In this document: in pieces, positions 19,595-27,754 of the stretch
Position numbering within the stretch: position 1 is the stretch's first letter
Layout of the letters: each line of letters begins with the position of its first letter
DNA from: Halomonas lysinitropha
Lineage (GTDB): Bacteria; Pseudomonadota; Gammaproteobacteria; Pseudomonadales; Halomonadaceae
Length of the DNA stretch: 64,000 nt
Assembly: GCF_902500215.1 (NCBI RefSeq)
Contig: NZ_CABVOU010000043.1
Coordinates: forward strand, 62,001 to 126,000
Direction of reading: 5' to 3'
The notes under the pieces: generated by a model
The model's database searches: none
What the model was told of the DNA's origin: nothing
The model's input: the letters and a program-made list of their open reading frames with translations, nothing else
Made by a program: the position numbers and the translations under genes

Positions 19595-20626
19595 ATGTAT
19601 TCGCTCGCCCGTTCGCTGCTGTTTCGCCTGGACGCCGAGACCGCCCACAGGGTCGCCCTGAAGGGACTCGACATGGCCAATCGCCTTGGCCTGGCGGGGC
19701 GAATCGGCGGCGACCGAGTCGAGGATCCGGTGGAGCTGATGGGGCTGCGCTTTCCCAACCGGGTCGGTCTGGCCGCTGGACTCGACAAGAACGCCGACTA
19801 TCTCGATGCCCTGGGGGCGCTGGGCTTCGGCTTCGTCGAGGTGGGTACCGTGACGCCGCGGCCCCAGGAGGGCAATCCACGGCCGCGGCTGTTCCGCCTG
19901 CCCGAAGCCGGCGCCATCATCAACCGCATGGGCTTCAACAACGCCGGGGTGGATCACCTGATCGCCCGAGTCCGAACAAGTCGCTATGACGGTGTGATCG
20001 GCATCAACATCGGCAAGAACCTCACTACCCCGGTCGAGCAGGCGGTGGACGACTATCTGACCTGCCTGCGCCAAGTGCATGGTCATGCGCACTACATCAC
20101 GGTGAACATCTCCTCGCCCAATACGCCGGGGCTGCGCAATCTGCAGTTCGGAGAGCACCTGGATGCGTTGCTCGGTGCCCTGCGCGAAGAGGGCAGCCGG
20201 CTCGATCGTGAGGCCGATCGCCGCGTCCCCCTGGCGGTCAAGATCGCACCGGACATGAGCCCGGAGGAGGTCGGTCTGGTCGCACGCAGCCTCGAGTCCA
20301 ATGCCATCGACGCGGTGATCGCCACCAACACCACGGTCTCCCGCGAGGCGGTGGCGGGGCTCGAGCATGCCGACGAGCAGGGTGGGCTCTCCGGTCGTCC
20401 TGTGTTCGAGTCGTCGAACACCGTGATCCGCGAACTGCGAAGCCGGTTGCCCGACATGCCGATCATCGGCGTGGGCGGTATCGACAGTGGCGAGGCGGCG
20501 GTTACCAAGGTGGCGGCCGGCGCCGACCTGGTGCAGCTGTATTCGGGCTTCATCTTTCGCGGGCCGGCGCTGGTAGGGGAGTGCGCCCGGGCGCTGCAGG
20601 CAACCACTAAAAAGCCCATGGTGTAA
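19595..20626 (+). CDS. pyrD: Dihydroorotate dehydrogenase (quinone), class 2
   Basis: PyrD oxidises dihydroorotate to orotate at the inner membrane, passing electrons to the quinone pool. The ATG at 19595 (CCGGAG ribosome-binding site) gives 343 residues, the class 2 length; a TTG five codons earlier is less likely. The N-terminal amphipathic membrane-associating helices (MYSLARSLLFRLDAETAH) mark class 2. Conserved blocks are VGLAAGLDKNADY, VGTVTPRPQ, NRMGFNNAG, the active-site segment NISSPNTPG with its serine base, and the FMN phosphate region IGVGGIDSG. Its stop codon sits in the loop of a 10-bp hairpin. The neighbour order pyrD-rmf-rlmKL agrees with pseudomonads. Confidence 0.96.
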   Translation: MYSLARSLLFRLDAETAHRVALKGLDMANRLGLAGRIGGDRVEDPVELMGLRFPNRVGLAAGLDKNADYLDALGALGFGFVEVGTVTPRPQEGNPRPRLFRLPEAGAIINRMGFNNAGVDHLIARVRTSRYDGVIGINIGKNLTTPVEQAVDDYLTCLRQVHGHAHYITVNISSPNTPGLRNLQFGEHLDALLGALREEGSRLDREADRRVPLAVKIAPDMSPEEVGLVARSLESNAIDAVIATNTTVSREAVAGLEHADEQGGLSGRPVFESSNTVIRELRSRLPDMPIIGVGGIDSGEAAVTKVAAGADLVQLYSGFIFRGPALVGECARALQATTKKPMV

Positions 20627-20636
20627 CCATGGGCTT
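20612..20636. terminator. Hairpin enclosing the pyrD stop codon
   Basis: A perfect 10-bp stem (20612-20621 with 20627-20636) has the loop TGTAA, which contains the TAA stop. It lies between convergent pyrD and rmf. The T tract on the + side is poor; on the minus side the stem is followed by TTTTTAGTGG, so it better serves rmf. Confidence 0.6.
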
Positions 20637-20690
20637 GATATGTTCGTCATCACCTCTGACGATGGGTCTCTGACCCGGGCTATTAGGAAG

Positions 20691-20897
20691 TCACATCACC
20701 ATGGGGTTCTTGTGAATGCCGGAGACTCCCGTCATCCCGGACCATTGATCCCCACGACCTTCACGCCAACCGCTCATCCAGTACTCGCGTAGATTGATAT
20801 CCTGACTTGGACAGTCATCGCGGGAACGACCTGATAATCCCGCTTTGTACCCATGAACATAGGCACGCTGGAAGCGATCACGTTTCTGTCGTTTCAT
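20691..20897 (-). CDS. rmf: Ribosome modulation factor
   Basis: RMF is the small basic protein that dimerises 70S ribosomes into inactive 100S particles in stationary phase. The 68-residue product begins MKRQKRDRFQRAYVHGYKAGL and contains CPSQDINLREYWMSGWREGR, the diagnostic RMF signature. The ATG has an AAGAGGTAG ribosome-binding site. The leader upstream (20898-21159) has a TAATAT -10-like element on the minus strand but no convincing -35, which would suit a growth-phase or ppGpp-controlled promoter; that is inference. It is convergent with pyrD and divergent from rlmKL. Confidence 0.96.
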   Translation of the reverse strand: MKRQKRDRFQRAYVHGYKAGLSGRSRDDCPSQDINLREYWMSGWREGRGDQWSGMTGVSGIHKNPMVM

Positions 20898-20951
20898 TGG
20901 ACTACCTCTTGATGAAGGTACCGATGAATAACCAGTCGTGAGACCGGATTC

Positions 20952-20957
20952 ATATTA
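20952..20957 (-). promoter_or_regulatory. Possible -10 box for rmf
   Basis: On the minus strand TAATAT lies about 55 bases before the rmf ATG. No good -35 is present at 16-18 bases. The whole 262-base interval between rmf and rlmKL holds no other gene. Confidence 0.3.
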
Positions 20958-21159
20958 CCTAGGCGACATGGGTCTCTGCAGCAACATCGTGCTGCACGAC
21001 GACTCAACGCCCGCTGACAAAAAGGCATGCGTCATTCAGTAGCTACTCCCTCATTGATAGCCCAGGATGACGCCACTTGTCGACCGATGATTTGTAACAA
21101 GGCATTCACCTGTCCGTCACGCCCTCATCACGGGCAGGTACCACGCAGATGGAACTTTC

Positions 21160-23349
21160 ATGACCGAACTGCACTGTCCTGATTCACTGGATTTCCTGGC
21201 CACCTGCCCGCGAGGCATCGAGTTGCTGCTGGCCGACGAGCTTGCCGCACTGGGTGCCGTGCCCGGCAAGACCACGGTGGCCGGGGTTCACCTGCGCGCG
21301 AGCCTCGAGAGCGCTTACCGCATCTGCCTGTGGTCGCGGCTGGCCAACCGGCTGGTGCTCTGTCTGGCGCAAGCTGAAGGCGTCGAGACCCCCGAGGCGC
21401 TACGTGCTGCCGCCACGGCCATTGACTGGCGACGCCATCTCGCCCCGGGGGCGACCCTGGCGGTGGATTTCCATGGCCGCGCCGAGGCGATACGCCACAC
21501 TCGTTTCGGTGCCCAGACCGTCAAGGATGGGGTGGTGGACCGTCTCCACGCCGAGGGACGGCCGCGCCCCGACGTCGATACCCGGCAGCCGGATCTTCGT
21601 CTCTATGCCCATCTGCATCGTGGGCGGCTGATCCTGGGCGTGGACCTCTCGGGTGACAGCCTTCATCGCCGTGGCTACCGTCGCGACGTCGGGCATGCGC
21701 CGCTCAAGGAGAATCTGGCCGCCGCCCTGCTGATACGCGCCGGCTGGCCGGCGCTGGCTCGCGAGGGCGCGCCGCTGGTCGATCCGCTGTGCGGTGCCGG
21801 CACGCTGCTGATCGAGGCCGCCATGATGGCGGCCGATATTGCCCCGGGCCTGGCCAGGGAGCGCTTCGGCTTCCACGGCTGGGCGGGCCATGACGATCAC
21901 AGCTGGCGGGAACTGCACCGCGAGGCCGAGGCGCGGGCCAGCATCGGGCGCAAGCGATGTCGCTCGCGGCTGTTCGGCTTCGACGAGAGCCCGCCGGCTC
22001 TGGCCGCGGCGAAGGCCAACGCCATGCGTGCCGGCGTACCGGCGCTGATCGAACTCGAAGGCGCCTCCCTGGCCGGGCTTGAACGCCCCGCAGGGCTGGT
22101 CGACACCCCCCACGGGCTGGTGGTGACCAATCCGCCCTACGGCGAGCGCCTTGGCGAGCTTCCCGAACTGGTGCGCCTCTACGGCCAGCTCGGCGAGCGG
22201 GTCAAGGTGGCCTTTCCCGGCTGGCTGCTGGCGGTCTTTACCGCCAACCCGGACCTCGGGCATCGCGTCGGGTTGCGGGCGCACAAGCAGTACTCGCTGC
22301 GCAACGGCCCCCTTGAGGCCAAGCTGCTGCTGATGGCCATTCCCGAGGCGGAGGATTCGCCCTCCGGGGAGGCCGCCCCCATGCGCTCCGAGGGGGCGCA
22401 GATGTTCGCCAACCGCCTGGAGAAGAACCGCCGGCGGCTGAAGAAGTGGCTGAAGAGCAGCGGCGAGAGCTGCTACCGGCTCTATGACGCCGACATGCCC
22501 GAGTATGCCCTGGCCATCGATCTCTACGGTGACCGCGTGCACGTGCAGGAGTATGCCGCCCCGAAATCCGTCGATGCCGCTCAGGCCCAGAAGCGCCTGT
22601 TCGAGGCACTCGGGGTGATTCCCGACGTGCTGGGCGTCGACCCCGGCAAGGTCGTGGTCAAGCGCCGCGAGCGGCAGAGCGGCAAGGCACAGTACCGCAA
22701 GCAGGGAGCCAGCGGTGAGCGCTTCGAGGCGTGCGAGGGCCGGGCCAGGCTGTGGGTCAACCTTCGCGACTACCTGGATACCGGCCTCTTCCTCGATCAT
22801 CGCCCGGTGCGGCGCCTGCTCGGCGAGATGGCTGCCGGCAAGCGTTTCCTCAACCTCTTCTGCTATACCGGAGCGGCCACAGTTCAGGCGGCCCTGGGAG
22901 CCGGAGAGCAGGGCGGGGCCAGCGAGAGCGTCAGCGTCGACCTCTCCAATACCTACCTGGATTGGGCCCGGGACAACTTCGCTCTGAACCGGCTGGACCC
23001 CGGGCGCCATCGGCTGGTGCGCGACGACTGCCTGCGCTGGCTGGAGACTGCCGGCGGCGAGTTCGACCTGATCTTCCTGGACCCGCCGACCTTCTCCAAC
23101 TCCAAGAAGATGGCCGATACCCTGGACGTCCAGCGCGATCAAGGTCGGCTGGTGCGCCTGGCCATGGCGCGCCTGGCGCCGGGGGGAACCCTGGTCTTCT
23201 CCAACAACCAGCGGCGCTTCACCCTGGATGAGGACCTCGCCGAGAAGTTCCATGTGAAGGATATTTCGGCGAGGACCTTTGACCCTGATTTCCAGCGCCG
23301 CCCGGGCCTGCACCACTGCTTCCTGATTCGCCATCGGGAGGACGTATGA
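21160..23349 (+). CDS. rlmL: Bifunctional 23S rRNA methyltransferase RlmKL (m2G2445 / m7G2069)
   Basis: A 729-residue fusion protein modifying two guanines near the peptidyl transferase centre. The N-terminal part holds a ferredoxin-like/THUMP domain (about 45-165); the RlmL methyltransferase follows with VDPLCGAGTLLIEAAMMA and catalytic NPPYGERL near residue 324. The C-terminal RlmK methyltransferase has the PUA-like lead-in, the SAM loop FLNLFCYTGAATV near 563 and DPPTFSNSKKM. Both active sites look intact, and the length matches the E. coli fusion (702) with small insertions. Downstream is a glutaredoxin-like gene starting 19 bases later, so the two are probably co-transcribed. Confidence 0.96.
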   Translation: MTELHCPDSLDFLATCPRGIELLLADELAALGAVPGKTTVAGVHLRASLESAYRICLWSRLANRLVLCLAQAEGVETPEALRAAATAIDWRRHLAPGATLAVDFHGRAEAIRHTRFGAQTVKDGVVDRLHAEGRPRPDVDTRQPDLRLYAHLHRGRLILGVDLSGDSLHRRGYRRDVGHAPLKENLAAALLIRAGWPALAREGAPLVDPLCGAGTLLIEAAMMAADIAPGLARERFGFHGWAGHDDHSWRELHREAEARASIGRKRCRSRLFGFDESPPALAAAKANAMRAGVPALIELEGASLAGLERPAGLVDTPHGLVVTNPPYGERLGELPELVRLYGQLGERVKVAFPGWLLAVFTANPDLGHRVGLRAHKQYSLRNGPLEAKLLLMAIPEAEDSPSGEAAPMRSEGAQMFANRLEKNRRRLKKWLKSSGESCYRLYDADMPEYALAIDLYGDRVHVQEYAAPKSVDAAQAQKRLFEALGVIPDVLGVDPGKVVVKRRERQSGKAQYRKQGASGERFEACEGRARLWVNLRDYLDTGLFLDHRPVRRLLGEMAAGKRFLNLFCYTGAATVQAALGAGEQGGASESVSVDLSNTYLDWARDNFALNRLDPGRHRLVRDDCLRWLETAGGEFDLIFLDPPTFSNSKKMADTLDVQRDQGRLVRLAMARLAPGGTLVFSNNQRRFTLDEDLAEKFHVKDISARTFDPDFQRRPGLHHCFLIRHREDV

Positions 23350-23368
23350 GACGTCAAAGGAAAGACGC

Positions 23369-23716
23369 ATGATCGAGCTGAGACTCTACACTACCCTGGG
23401 CTGCCATCTCTGCGAGCAGCTGGAGGCGCTGCTGGCGACCTTGTGCGATGCGCGGTACCGGCTGCAAAGGATCGAGATCAGCGACGACGATGGCCTGGTC
23501 GCACGCTACGGAGTGCGCATTCCCGTTTTGGTAGACGAAGCAGGGGCAGAGCTGGATCGGGGTATGGAAGCCGACCGCCTGGCCGCCTGGCTGGCGGACC
23601 GGGGCTGGCTGGACGAGACGGCGTGGGAGACGCTGCGACGTCAGCTGGCCGGCGACGCCGAGCCACGCGAGGCGAAGGGTGCCGTGATGCGTGGCGGCCG
23701 GCGTTATCTGGGTTGA
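23369..23716 (+). CDS. Glutaredoxin-family thioredoxin-fold protein
   Basis: The first 75 residues are a glutaredoxin-like (DUF836-type) domain: beta strand ELRLYTT, redox motif C12-H-L-C15, and the cis-proline segment RIPVLVDEAG. Such proteins are small cytoplasmic thiol-disulfide carriers whose partner is generally unknown. The C-terminal tail (about 80-115) is charged and has no recognised domain. It follows rlmKL by 19 bases with an AAAGGAAAG ribosome-binding site, so it is probably the second gene of that operon. A short GC hairpin (CCCGGC/GCCGGG) follows the stop. Confidence 0.85.
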   Translation: MIELRLYTTLGCHLCEQLEALLATLCDARYRLQRIEISDDDGLVARYGVRIPVLVDEAGAELDRGMEADRLAAWLADRGWLDETAWETLRRQLAGDAEPREAKGAVMRGGRRYLG

Positions 23717-23755
23717 CCCGGCTTCGCCGGGAGGCGGCAAGCTGCAGCTTGCAGC

Positions 23756-24034
23756 TTACGGCTCCAGCAGCGATAGCTGAGTGACGGCTTCCCGGCCTTG
23801 CTGGCTCTCGTCCTCCACCTCCAGCACCTTGCGAAAGCCCCGGGAGCTCAGGATGGTGGTCTCGTCGGCCAGCCACATCATGGCCTGGTCGTGGTCATCG
23901 GCCAGGCGGTGCTTCAGGCCGCCGAACTGGGTGCCGATCTGCCCCCAGGCACGGCTGAAGATCCAGTCACCGAACATGTCCTGATGGACGTGCACCAGCA
24001 CATAGTCGTGGTCGGTTTCCCAGCGGATAATCAC
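23756..24034 (-). CDS. Stand-alone WGR-domain protein
   Basis: From a GTG start with GGGAG six bases upstream, 92 residues are read. The core YVLVHVHQDMFGDW then SRAWGQIGTQFGGLKH and a tail with RGFRKV matches the WGR fold (Trp-Gly-Arg motif, here WGQ) seen in poly(ADP-ribose) polymerases, MolR and bacterial stand-alone proteins. WGR domains are thought to bind nucleic acid or nick ends; a role here is not established. An upstream ATG at 24061 would add nine residues but has a weaker ribosome-binding site. It is convergent with the glutaredoxin gene and divergent from pdxB. The family call rests on recognition of the motif only. Confidence 0.65.
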   Translation of the reverse strand: MIIRWETDHDYVLVHVHQDMFGDWIFSRAWGQIGTQFGGLKHRLADDHDQAMMWLADETTILSSRGFRKVLEVEDESQQGREAVTQLSLLEP

Positions 24035-24151
24035 GGCAGCTCCCGAGGTAGAAGGCGCCATAGTCCTGCGACGCTCAAGGGGTAGTTGGCGGTATTGTAA
24101 GGGCTTGGGCACACTGGACAAGTTGAATCGCCAGCCAGTCGGGAGTCCGTC

Positions 24152-25309
24152 ATGAGAATCATCGTCGATGCCAACGTGCCCGCTGTCCAGGCCTGCTTCG
24201 GAGAACTGGGCGAGGTGGTCCGCCTGCCGGGGCGCGAGATCGATGCCATCTCGCTGCGCGAGGCCGACGCCCTGGTGGTTCGCTCTATCACCCGTGTGGA
24301 TGAAGCCCTGCTGGCCCATGCCTCACGGCTGCGCTTCGTCGGGACCTGCACCATCGGCACCGACCATGTGGACGAGCGGGCCCTGGCCGAGCGCGATATC
24401 GCCTTCGCCAGCGCCCCGGGCTGCAACGCCGAGGCAGTGGTGGACTATGTGCTGGGCAGCCTGGCGACCCTGGCCGAGCGACAGGACTGGTGCCTGGGTG
24501 AGCGTCGCGTGGGCATCGTTGGCGTGGGCAACGTGGGTGGGCGCCTGCTCGAGCGCCTTTCGACCATGGGCGTCGACTGCCTGGCCTGCGACCCGCCCCG
24601 CGTGGCGACGGAAGGCGCGGAGGGGCTGGCCGGCTTCGTGGACCTGGAGTCGCTGATCGACGAATGCGACGTGCTCTGCCTGCATACCCCGCTGGTGACC
24701 GAAGGCCCCCACCCGACCTGGCACCTGTTCGATGCCCAGCGCATCGCCGCTCTGGCCCCGGGGAGCGTGTTGCTTAACGCCGGGCGCGGCGACTGCGTGG
24801 ATGGCCAGGCACTGCGACAGCGGCTGGCGGGGCAGGGCGATGTTACCGCGGTGCTCGATGTGTGGGAGCACGAGCCCGTCATCGACAGTGGTCTGGCGGA
24901 TCTCGCCGCCATCGCCACGCCGCATGTCGCCGGCTACAGCCTGGACGGCAAGCTGCGCGGCAGCCACCGGATCTATCGTGCCCTGGCCCAGCAGGTCGGC
25001 CTGCCGGCGCGCCTGACGCTTGCGAACCTCGCCCCCCCGCCCCCGGTCAGGCGTCTGGTCCTGGACGCCGGCCTCGGCCCCGAGGAAGCGCTGCGCCTCT
25101 GCCTGCGCGCCGTCTACGATGTACGGCGCGACCATGACAGCCTGCACCGCGAGGCCCGTCGCCAGGGTATGGCGAAAGGCTTCGATGCCTGCAGAGCGTC
25201 CTATCCGCTGCGTCGGGAGTTCGCGACCCTCGAGATCGAGCTGGGCGAGGGAAGCCGAGAGCTCGAACCTTTGCTAAAAGGCGCAGGCTTCAGGGTGAGG
25301 ATGGGGTGA
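24152..25309 (+). CDS. pdxB: Erythronate-4-phosphate dehydrogenase
   Basis: PdxB oxidises 4-phosphoerythronate in the DXP-dependent pyridoxal phosphate pathway. The 385-residue product is a D-2-hydroxyacid dehydrogenase: VDANVP at the N terminus, GTCTIGTDHVD, the NAD-binding loop GIVGVGNVGG (121-130), and the catalytic Arg/Glu/His elements in LLNAGRGDCVD, VLDVWEHEP and ATPHVAGYS. The C-terminal dimerisation domain unique to PdxB (RLTLANLAP onward, ending RREFATLEIEL) distinguishes it from SerA. It is monocistronic with a terminator behind it. The organism supplies its own PLP, which alaA in this window uses. Confidence 0.95.
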   Translation: MRIIVDANVPAVQACFGELGEVVRLPGREIDAISLREADALVVRSITRVDEALLAHASRLRFVGTCTIGTDHVDERALAERDIAFASAPGCNAEAVVDYVLGSLATLAERQDWCLGERRVGIVGVGNVGGRLLERLSTMGVDCLACDPPRVATEGAEGLAGFVDLESLIDECDVLCLHTPLVTEGPHPTWHLFDAQRIAALAPGSVLLNAGRGDCVDGQALRQRLAGQGDVTAVLDVWEHEPVIDSGLADLAAIATPHVAGYSLDGKLRGSHRIYRALAQQVGLPARLTLANLAPPPPVRRLVLDAGLGPEEALRLCLRAVYDVRRDHDSLHREARRQGMAKGFDACRASYPLRREFATLEIELGEGSRELEPLLKGAGFRVRMG

Positions 25310-25339
25310 AAGGCGAGCTATAAGCACCGAGCGACAGGC

Positions 25340-25376
25340 AAACCCCGAAGGCTGCGACTTTCGGGGGTTTCCTTTT
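25340..25376 (+). terminator. Intrinsic terminator after pdxB
   Basis: AAACCCCGAA (25340-25349) pairs with the TTCGGGGGTTT segment (25360-25370), one bulged G, followed by CCTTTT. Confidence 0.8.
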
Positions 25377-25397
25377 GCTAGGGCAGCATTTAGCTTG

Positions 25398-25429
25398 CTG
25401 GCCGCTTGGCCGCTTGGCCGCTTGGCCGC
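25398..25429. repeat. Four copies of the TTGGCCGC octamer after htpX
   Basis: The first unit is CTGGCCGC, the next three are exact TTGGCCGC; the array touches the htpX stop codon (TAA on the minus strand, 25432-25430). It mirrors the nine-copy array at the rarA stop, again opposite a terminator of the convergent gene. Confidence 0.95.
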
Positions 25430-26329
25430 TTACTGCCGATAGGCCGCTTCCTTGAGGGCACGGATGCGGTCGTCGAGGGGCGGGTGGCTGGCAAAGAACC
25501 GCTCCATCAGTGAGCGCGTCTGGCCCTTGGTGATCGCCATGGCGCGCAGGGTATCCGGCATCTGGTCCGGCATTTCGGTCTCGGCCTTGAGGCGGGCCAG
25601 AGCATTGATCATGGCGCCGCTGCCAGCGAGATGGGCGCCGGCGCTGTCGGCGCGGTACTCCCGGAAGCGCGAGAACCAGGCGACGATCGCCGAGGCGATC
25701 AACCCGAAGACGATCTCGGCGACGATCACCACCGCAAAGTAGCCCATGAAGCCCAGGCCCCCCTCGCCATCGCGCCGCAAAAAGCTGTCGACCAGCTGCG
25801 CCACCACGCGGGCAAAGAACATCACGAAGGTGTTGAGCACCCCCTGGATCAGCGCCAGGGTGACCATGTCGCCGTTGGCGACGTGGCCGATCTCGTGGGC
25901 CAGCACCGCGCGCACCTCCTCGGGGCGCATGCGGTTGAGCAGGCCGGCGGAGACCGCGACCAGGGCGTCGTCCTTGTTCCAGCCGGTGGCGAAGGCGTTG
26001 GACTGCTGGGCCGGGAAGATGCCCACCTCCGGCGTCTTGATGCCGGCGTCGCGGGCCAGCTCCGCCACGGTGTCGACCAGCCACTTCTCGGTGGCGTTGG
26101 ACGGCGTCTCGATGATCACCGTGCCAGTACTGCGCTTGGCCATCCACTTGGAGATGAACAGCGAGATCATCGAGCCGGCCATGCCGAAGATGAAGCAAAA
26201 GATCAGCAGTCCGGTCATGTTCATGCCGTGGGACTGCAGATAGGACTCCAGTCCCAGCAGGCGCAGGGTGATGCTGGCCACCACGATCACCGCCAGGTTG
26301 GTGCCCAGAAAGAGCAGGATTCGCATCAT
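25430..26329 (-). CDS. htpX: Membrane zinc metalloprotease HtpX
   Basis: HtpX degrades misfolded inner-membrane proteins and is part of the envelope stress response. The 299-residue product has two N-terminal membrane helices, the zinc motif HEIGH at residues 145-149 ([13 protein letters not shown]), two further helices (about 155-205) and the third-ligand region EYRADSAGA. The C terminus carries the typical [15 protein letters not shown]. The start [15 protein letters not shown] matches the family. A sigma32-like promoter is visible upstream (26395-26423), which fits the known heat-shock control of htpX in E. coli. It follows alaA on the same strand with a 121-base gap. Confidence 0.96.
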   Translation of the reverse strand: MMRILLFLGTNLAVIVVASITLRLLGLESYLQSHGMNMTGLLIFCFIFGMAGSMISLFISKWMAKRSTGTVIIETPSNATEKWLVDTVAELARDAGIKTPEVGIFPAQQSNAFATGWNKDDALVAVSAGLLNRMRPEEVRAVLAHEIGHVANGDMVTLALIQGVLNTFVMFFARVVAQLVDSFLRRDGEGGLGFMGYFAVVIVAEIVFGLIASAIVAWFSRFREYRADSAGAHLAGSGAMINALARLKAETEMPDQMPDTLRAMAITKGQTRSLMERFFASHPPLDDRIRALKEAAYRQ

Positions 26330-26394
26330 TGTCGGAAAACTCCGGTCGTCGGGAAGGGGGTGCCGCGATCAGCGGCGTGCAGAAGCTGTTGCTT

Positions 26395-26423
26395 AGATAC
26401 GGTCTTGCCCGCCGGGTTTCAAG
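26395..26423 (-). promoter_or_regulatory. Heat-shock (sigma32-like) promoter candidate for htpX
   Basis: On the minus strand CTTGAAA (26423-26417), 14 bases, then CCGTATCT (26402-26395), compared with the sigma32 pattern CTTGAAA-N13-15-CCCCATNT. It ends about 66 bases before the htpX ATG. The -35 element lies in the loop of an 8-bp GC hairpin (26407-26414 with 26424-26431) just after alaA. Confidence 0.5.
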
Positions 26424-26450
26424 CGGCGGGCAGAAAGGACAGGCGTCGCT

Positions 26451-27680
26451 CTACTGGCGGTAACGCGACAGGAAACGGGCGAAGCGGTCCAGGGCGTCCT
26501 CGAGCTGGTCAGCCCAGGGCAGGGTGACGATGCGCACATGGTCGGGGTCGGGCCAGTTGAAGGCCGTGCCCTGCACCAGCAGGATCTTCTCCTGCAGCAG
26601 CAGGTCGAGTACCAGCTGCTGGTCGTCCTGGATGTTGAACACCTTGGGGTCGAGCCGCGGGAAGGCGTAGAGGGCGCCCTTGGGCCGGGTGCAGCTGACC
26701 CCGGGGATGGCATTGAGCTTCTCGACGGTGATGTCGCGCTGGGCGAGCAGGCGCCCGCCGGGCAGGATCAGGTCGTTGATCGACTGGTAGCCGCCCAGCG
26801 CGGTCTGGATAGCATGCTGGGCCGGCACATTGGCGCACAGGCGCATCGAGGCGAGCATGGTCACCCCCTGGATGAAATCGGCCGCACGCTGCTTGGCGAG
26901 GTGCCCCGAGAAGATCATCCAGCCGGAGCGGAAGCCGGCGCAGCGGTAGCTCTTGGAGAGCCCGTTCAAGGTCACTACCAGCTGGTCCTCGCCAGCCAGT
27001 GCCCCGGTGGAGACATGCTCGACCCCGTCGTAGAGGATCTTGTCGTAGATCTCGTCGGAAAACACCACCAGGTTGTGTTCCCGGGCGACTTCCAGCAGCT
27101 CGCGCACTACCGCCGGCGGGTAGACGGCCCCGGTGGGGTTGTTGGGATTGATGATCACGATGGCTCGAGTGTGGGCGGTAACCTTGGCACGGATGTCGGC
27201 CATGTCCGGCGCCCAGTCGGCCTGTTCGTCGCACAGGTAATGCACGGCGTGGCCGCCCGAGAGGTTGGCCGCCGCGGTCCACAGCGGGTAGTCGGGGGCC
27301 GGGATCAGTACCTCGTCGCCGTCGTTGAGCAGCGCCTGCATGGCCATCACGATCAGCTCGGAGACGCCGTTGCCGATGTAGATGTCCTCGATGCCGACGC
27401 CGGGTATCTCCTTGCGCTGGCACTCCTGCATGATAGCCTTGCGTGCCGAGTAGAGCCCCTTGGAGTCGCAGTAGCCCTGAGCGGTGGGCAGGTTGCGCAT
27501 CACGTCCTGGAGGATCTCTTCCGGCGCCTCGAAGCCGAAGGGCGCGGGGTTGCCGATGTTCAGCTTGAGGACGCGCTGGCCTTCCTCTTCGAGCCGCTTG
27601 GCATGTTCGAGCACCGGGCCGCGGATGTCATAGCAGACGTTCTCGAGCTTGTGCGATTTCCTGATCGGGGGAGTGTCCAT
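26451..27680 (-). CDS. alaA: Glutamate-pyruvate aminotransferase AlaA
   Basis: A fold-type I PLP aminotransferase of the AlaA/YfbQ type that makes alanine from pyruvate with glutamate as donor. The 409-residue product starts with the typical IRKSHKLENVCYDIRGPV, and contains NIGNPAPFGF, PNNPTGAVYP with the carboxylate-binding Asn, SDEIYDKILYDG, and the PLP-linked lysine K243 in LNGLSKSYRCAGFRSGW. The arginine that binds the substrate carboxylate is in the C-terminal DHVRIVTLPW region. It is upstream of htpX on the minus strand, divergent in function; a GC hairpin behind it may end its transcript. Confidence 0.92.
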   Translation of the reverse strand: MDTPPIRKSHKLENVCYDIRGPVLEHAKRLEEEGQRVLKLNIGNPAPFGFEAPEEILQDVMRNLPTAQGYCDSKGLYSARKAIMQECQRKEIPGVGIEDIYIGNGVSELIVMAMQALLNDGDEVLIPAPDYPLWTAAANLSGGHAVHYLCDEQADWAPDMADIRAKVTAHTRAIVIINPNNPTGAVYPPAVVRELLEVAREHNLVVFSDEIYDKILYDGVEHVSTGALAGEDQLVVTLNGLSKSYRCAGFRSGWMIFSGHLAKQRAADFIQGVTMLASMRLCANVPAQHAIQTALGGYQSINDLILPGGRLLAQRDITVEKLNAIPGVSCTRPKGALYAFPRLDPKVFNIQDDQQLVLDLLLQEKILLVQGTAFNWPDPDHVRIVTLPWADQLEDALDRFARFLSRYRQ

Positions 27681-27754
27681 GGGCGCTGAGATCCAGTGAT
27701 GTCGGTGTGCCGCCTCTGCCGGGGCGGGCGTCGTCTCGGGGGTATTGCCGATGA

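Noticed and set aside
21400..23370. 656-codon minus-strand ORF opposite rlmKL
   Set aside because: Shadow frame; rlmKL on the + strand has both methyltransferase active sites.
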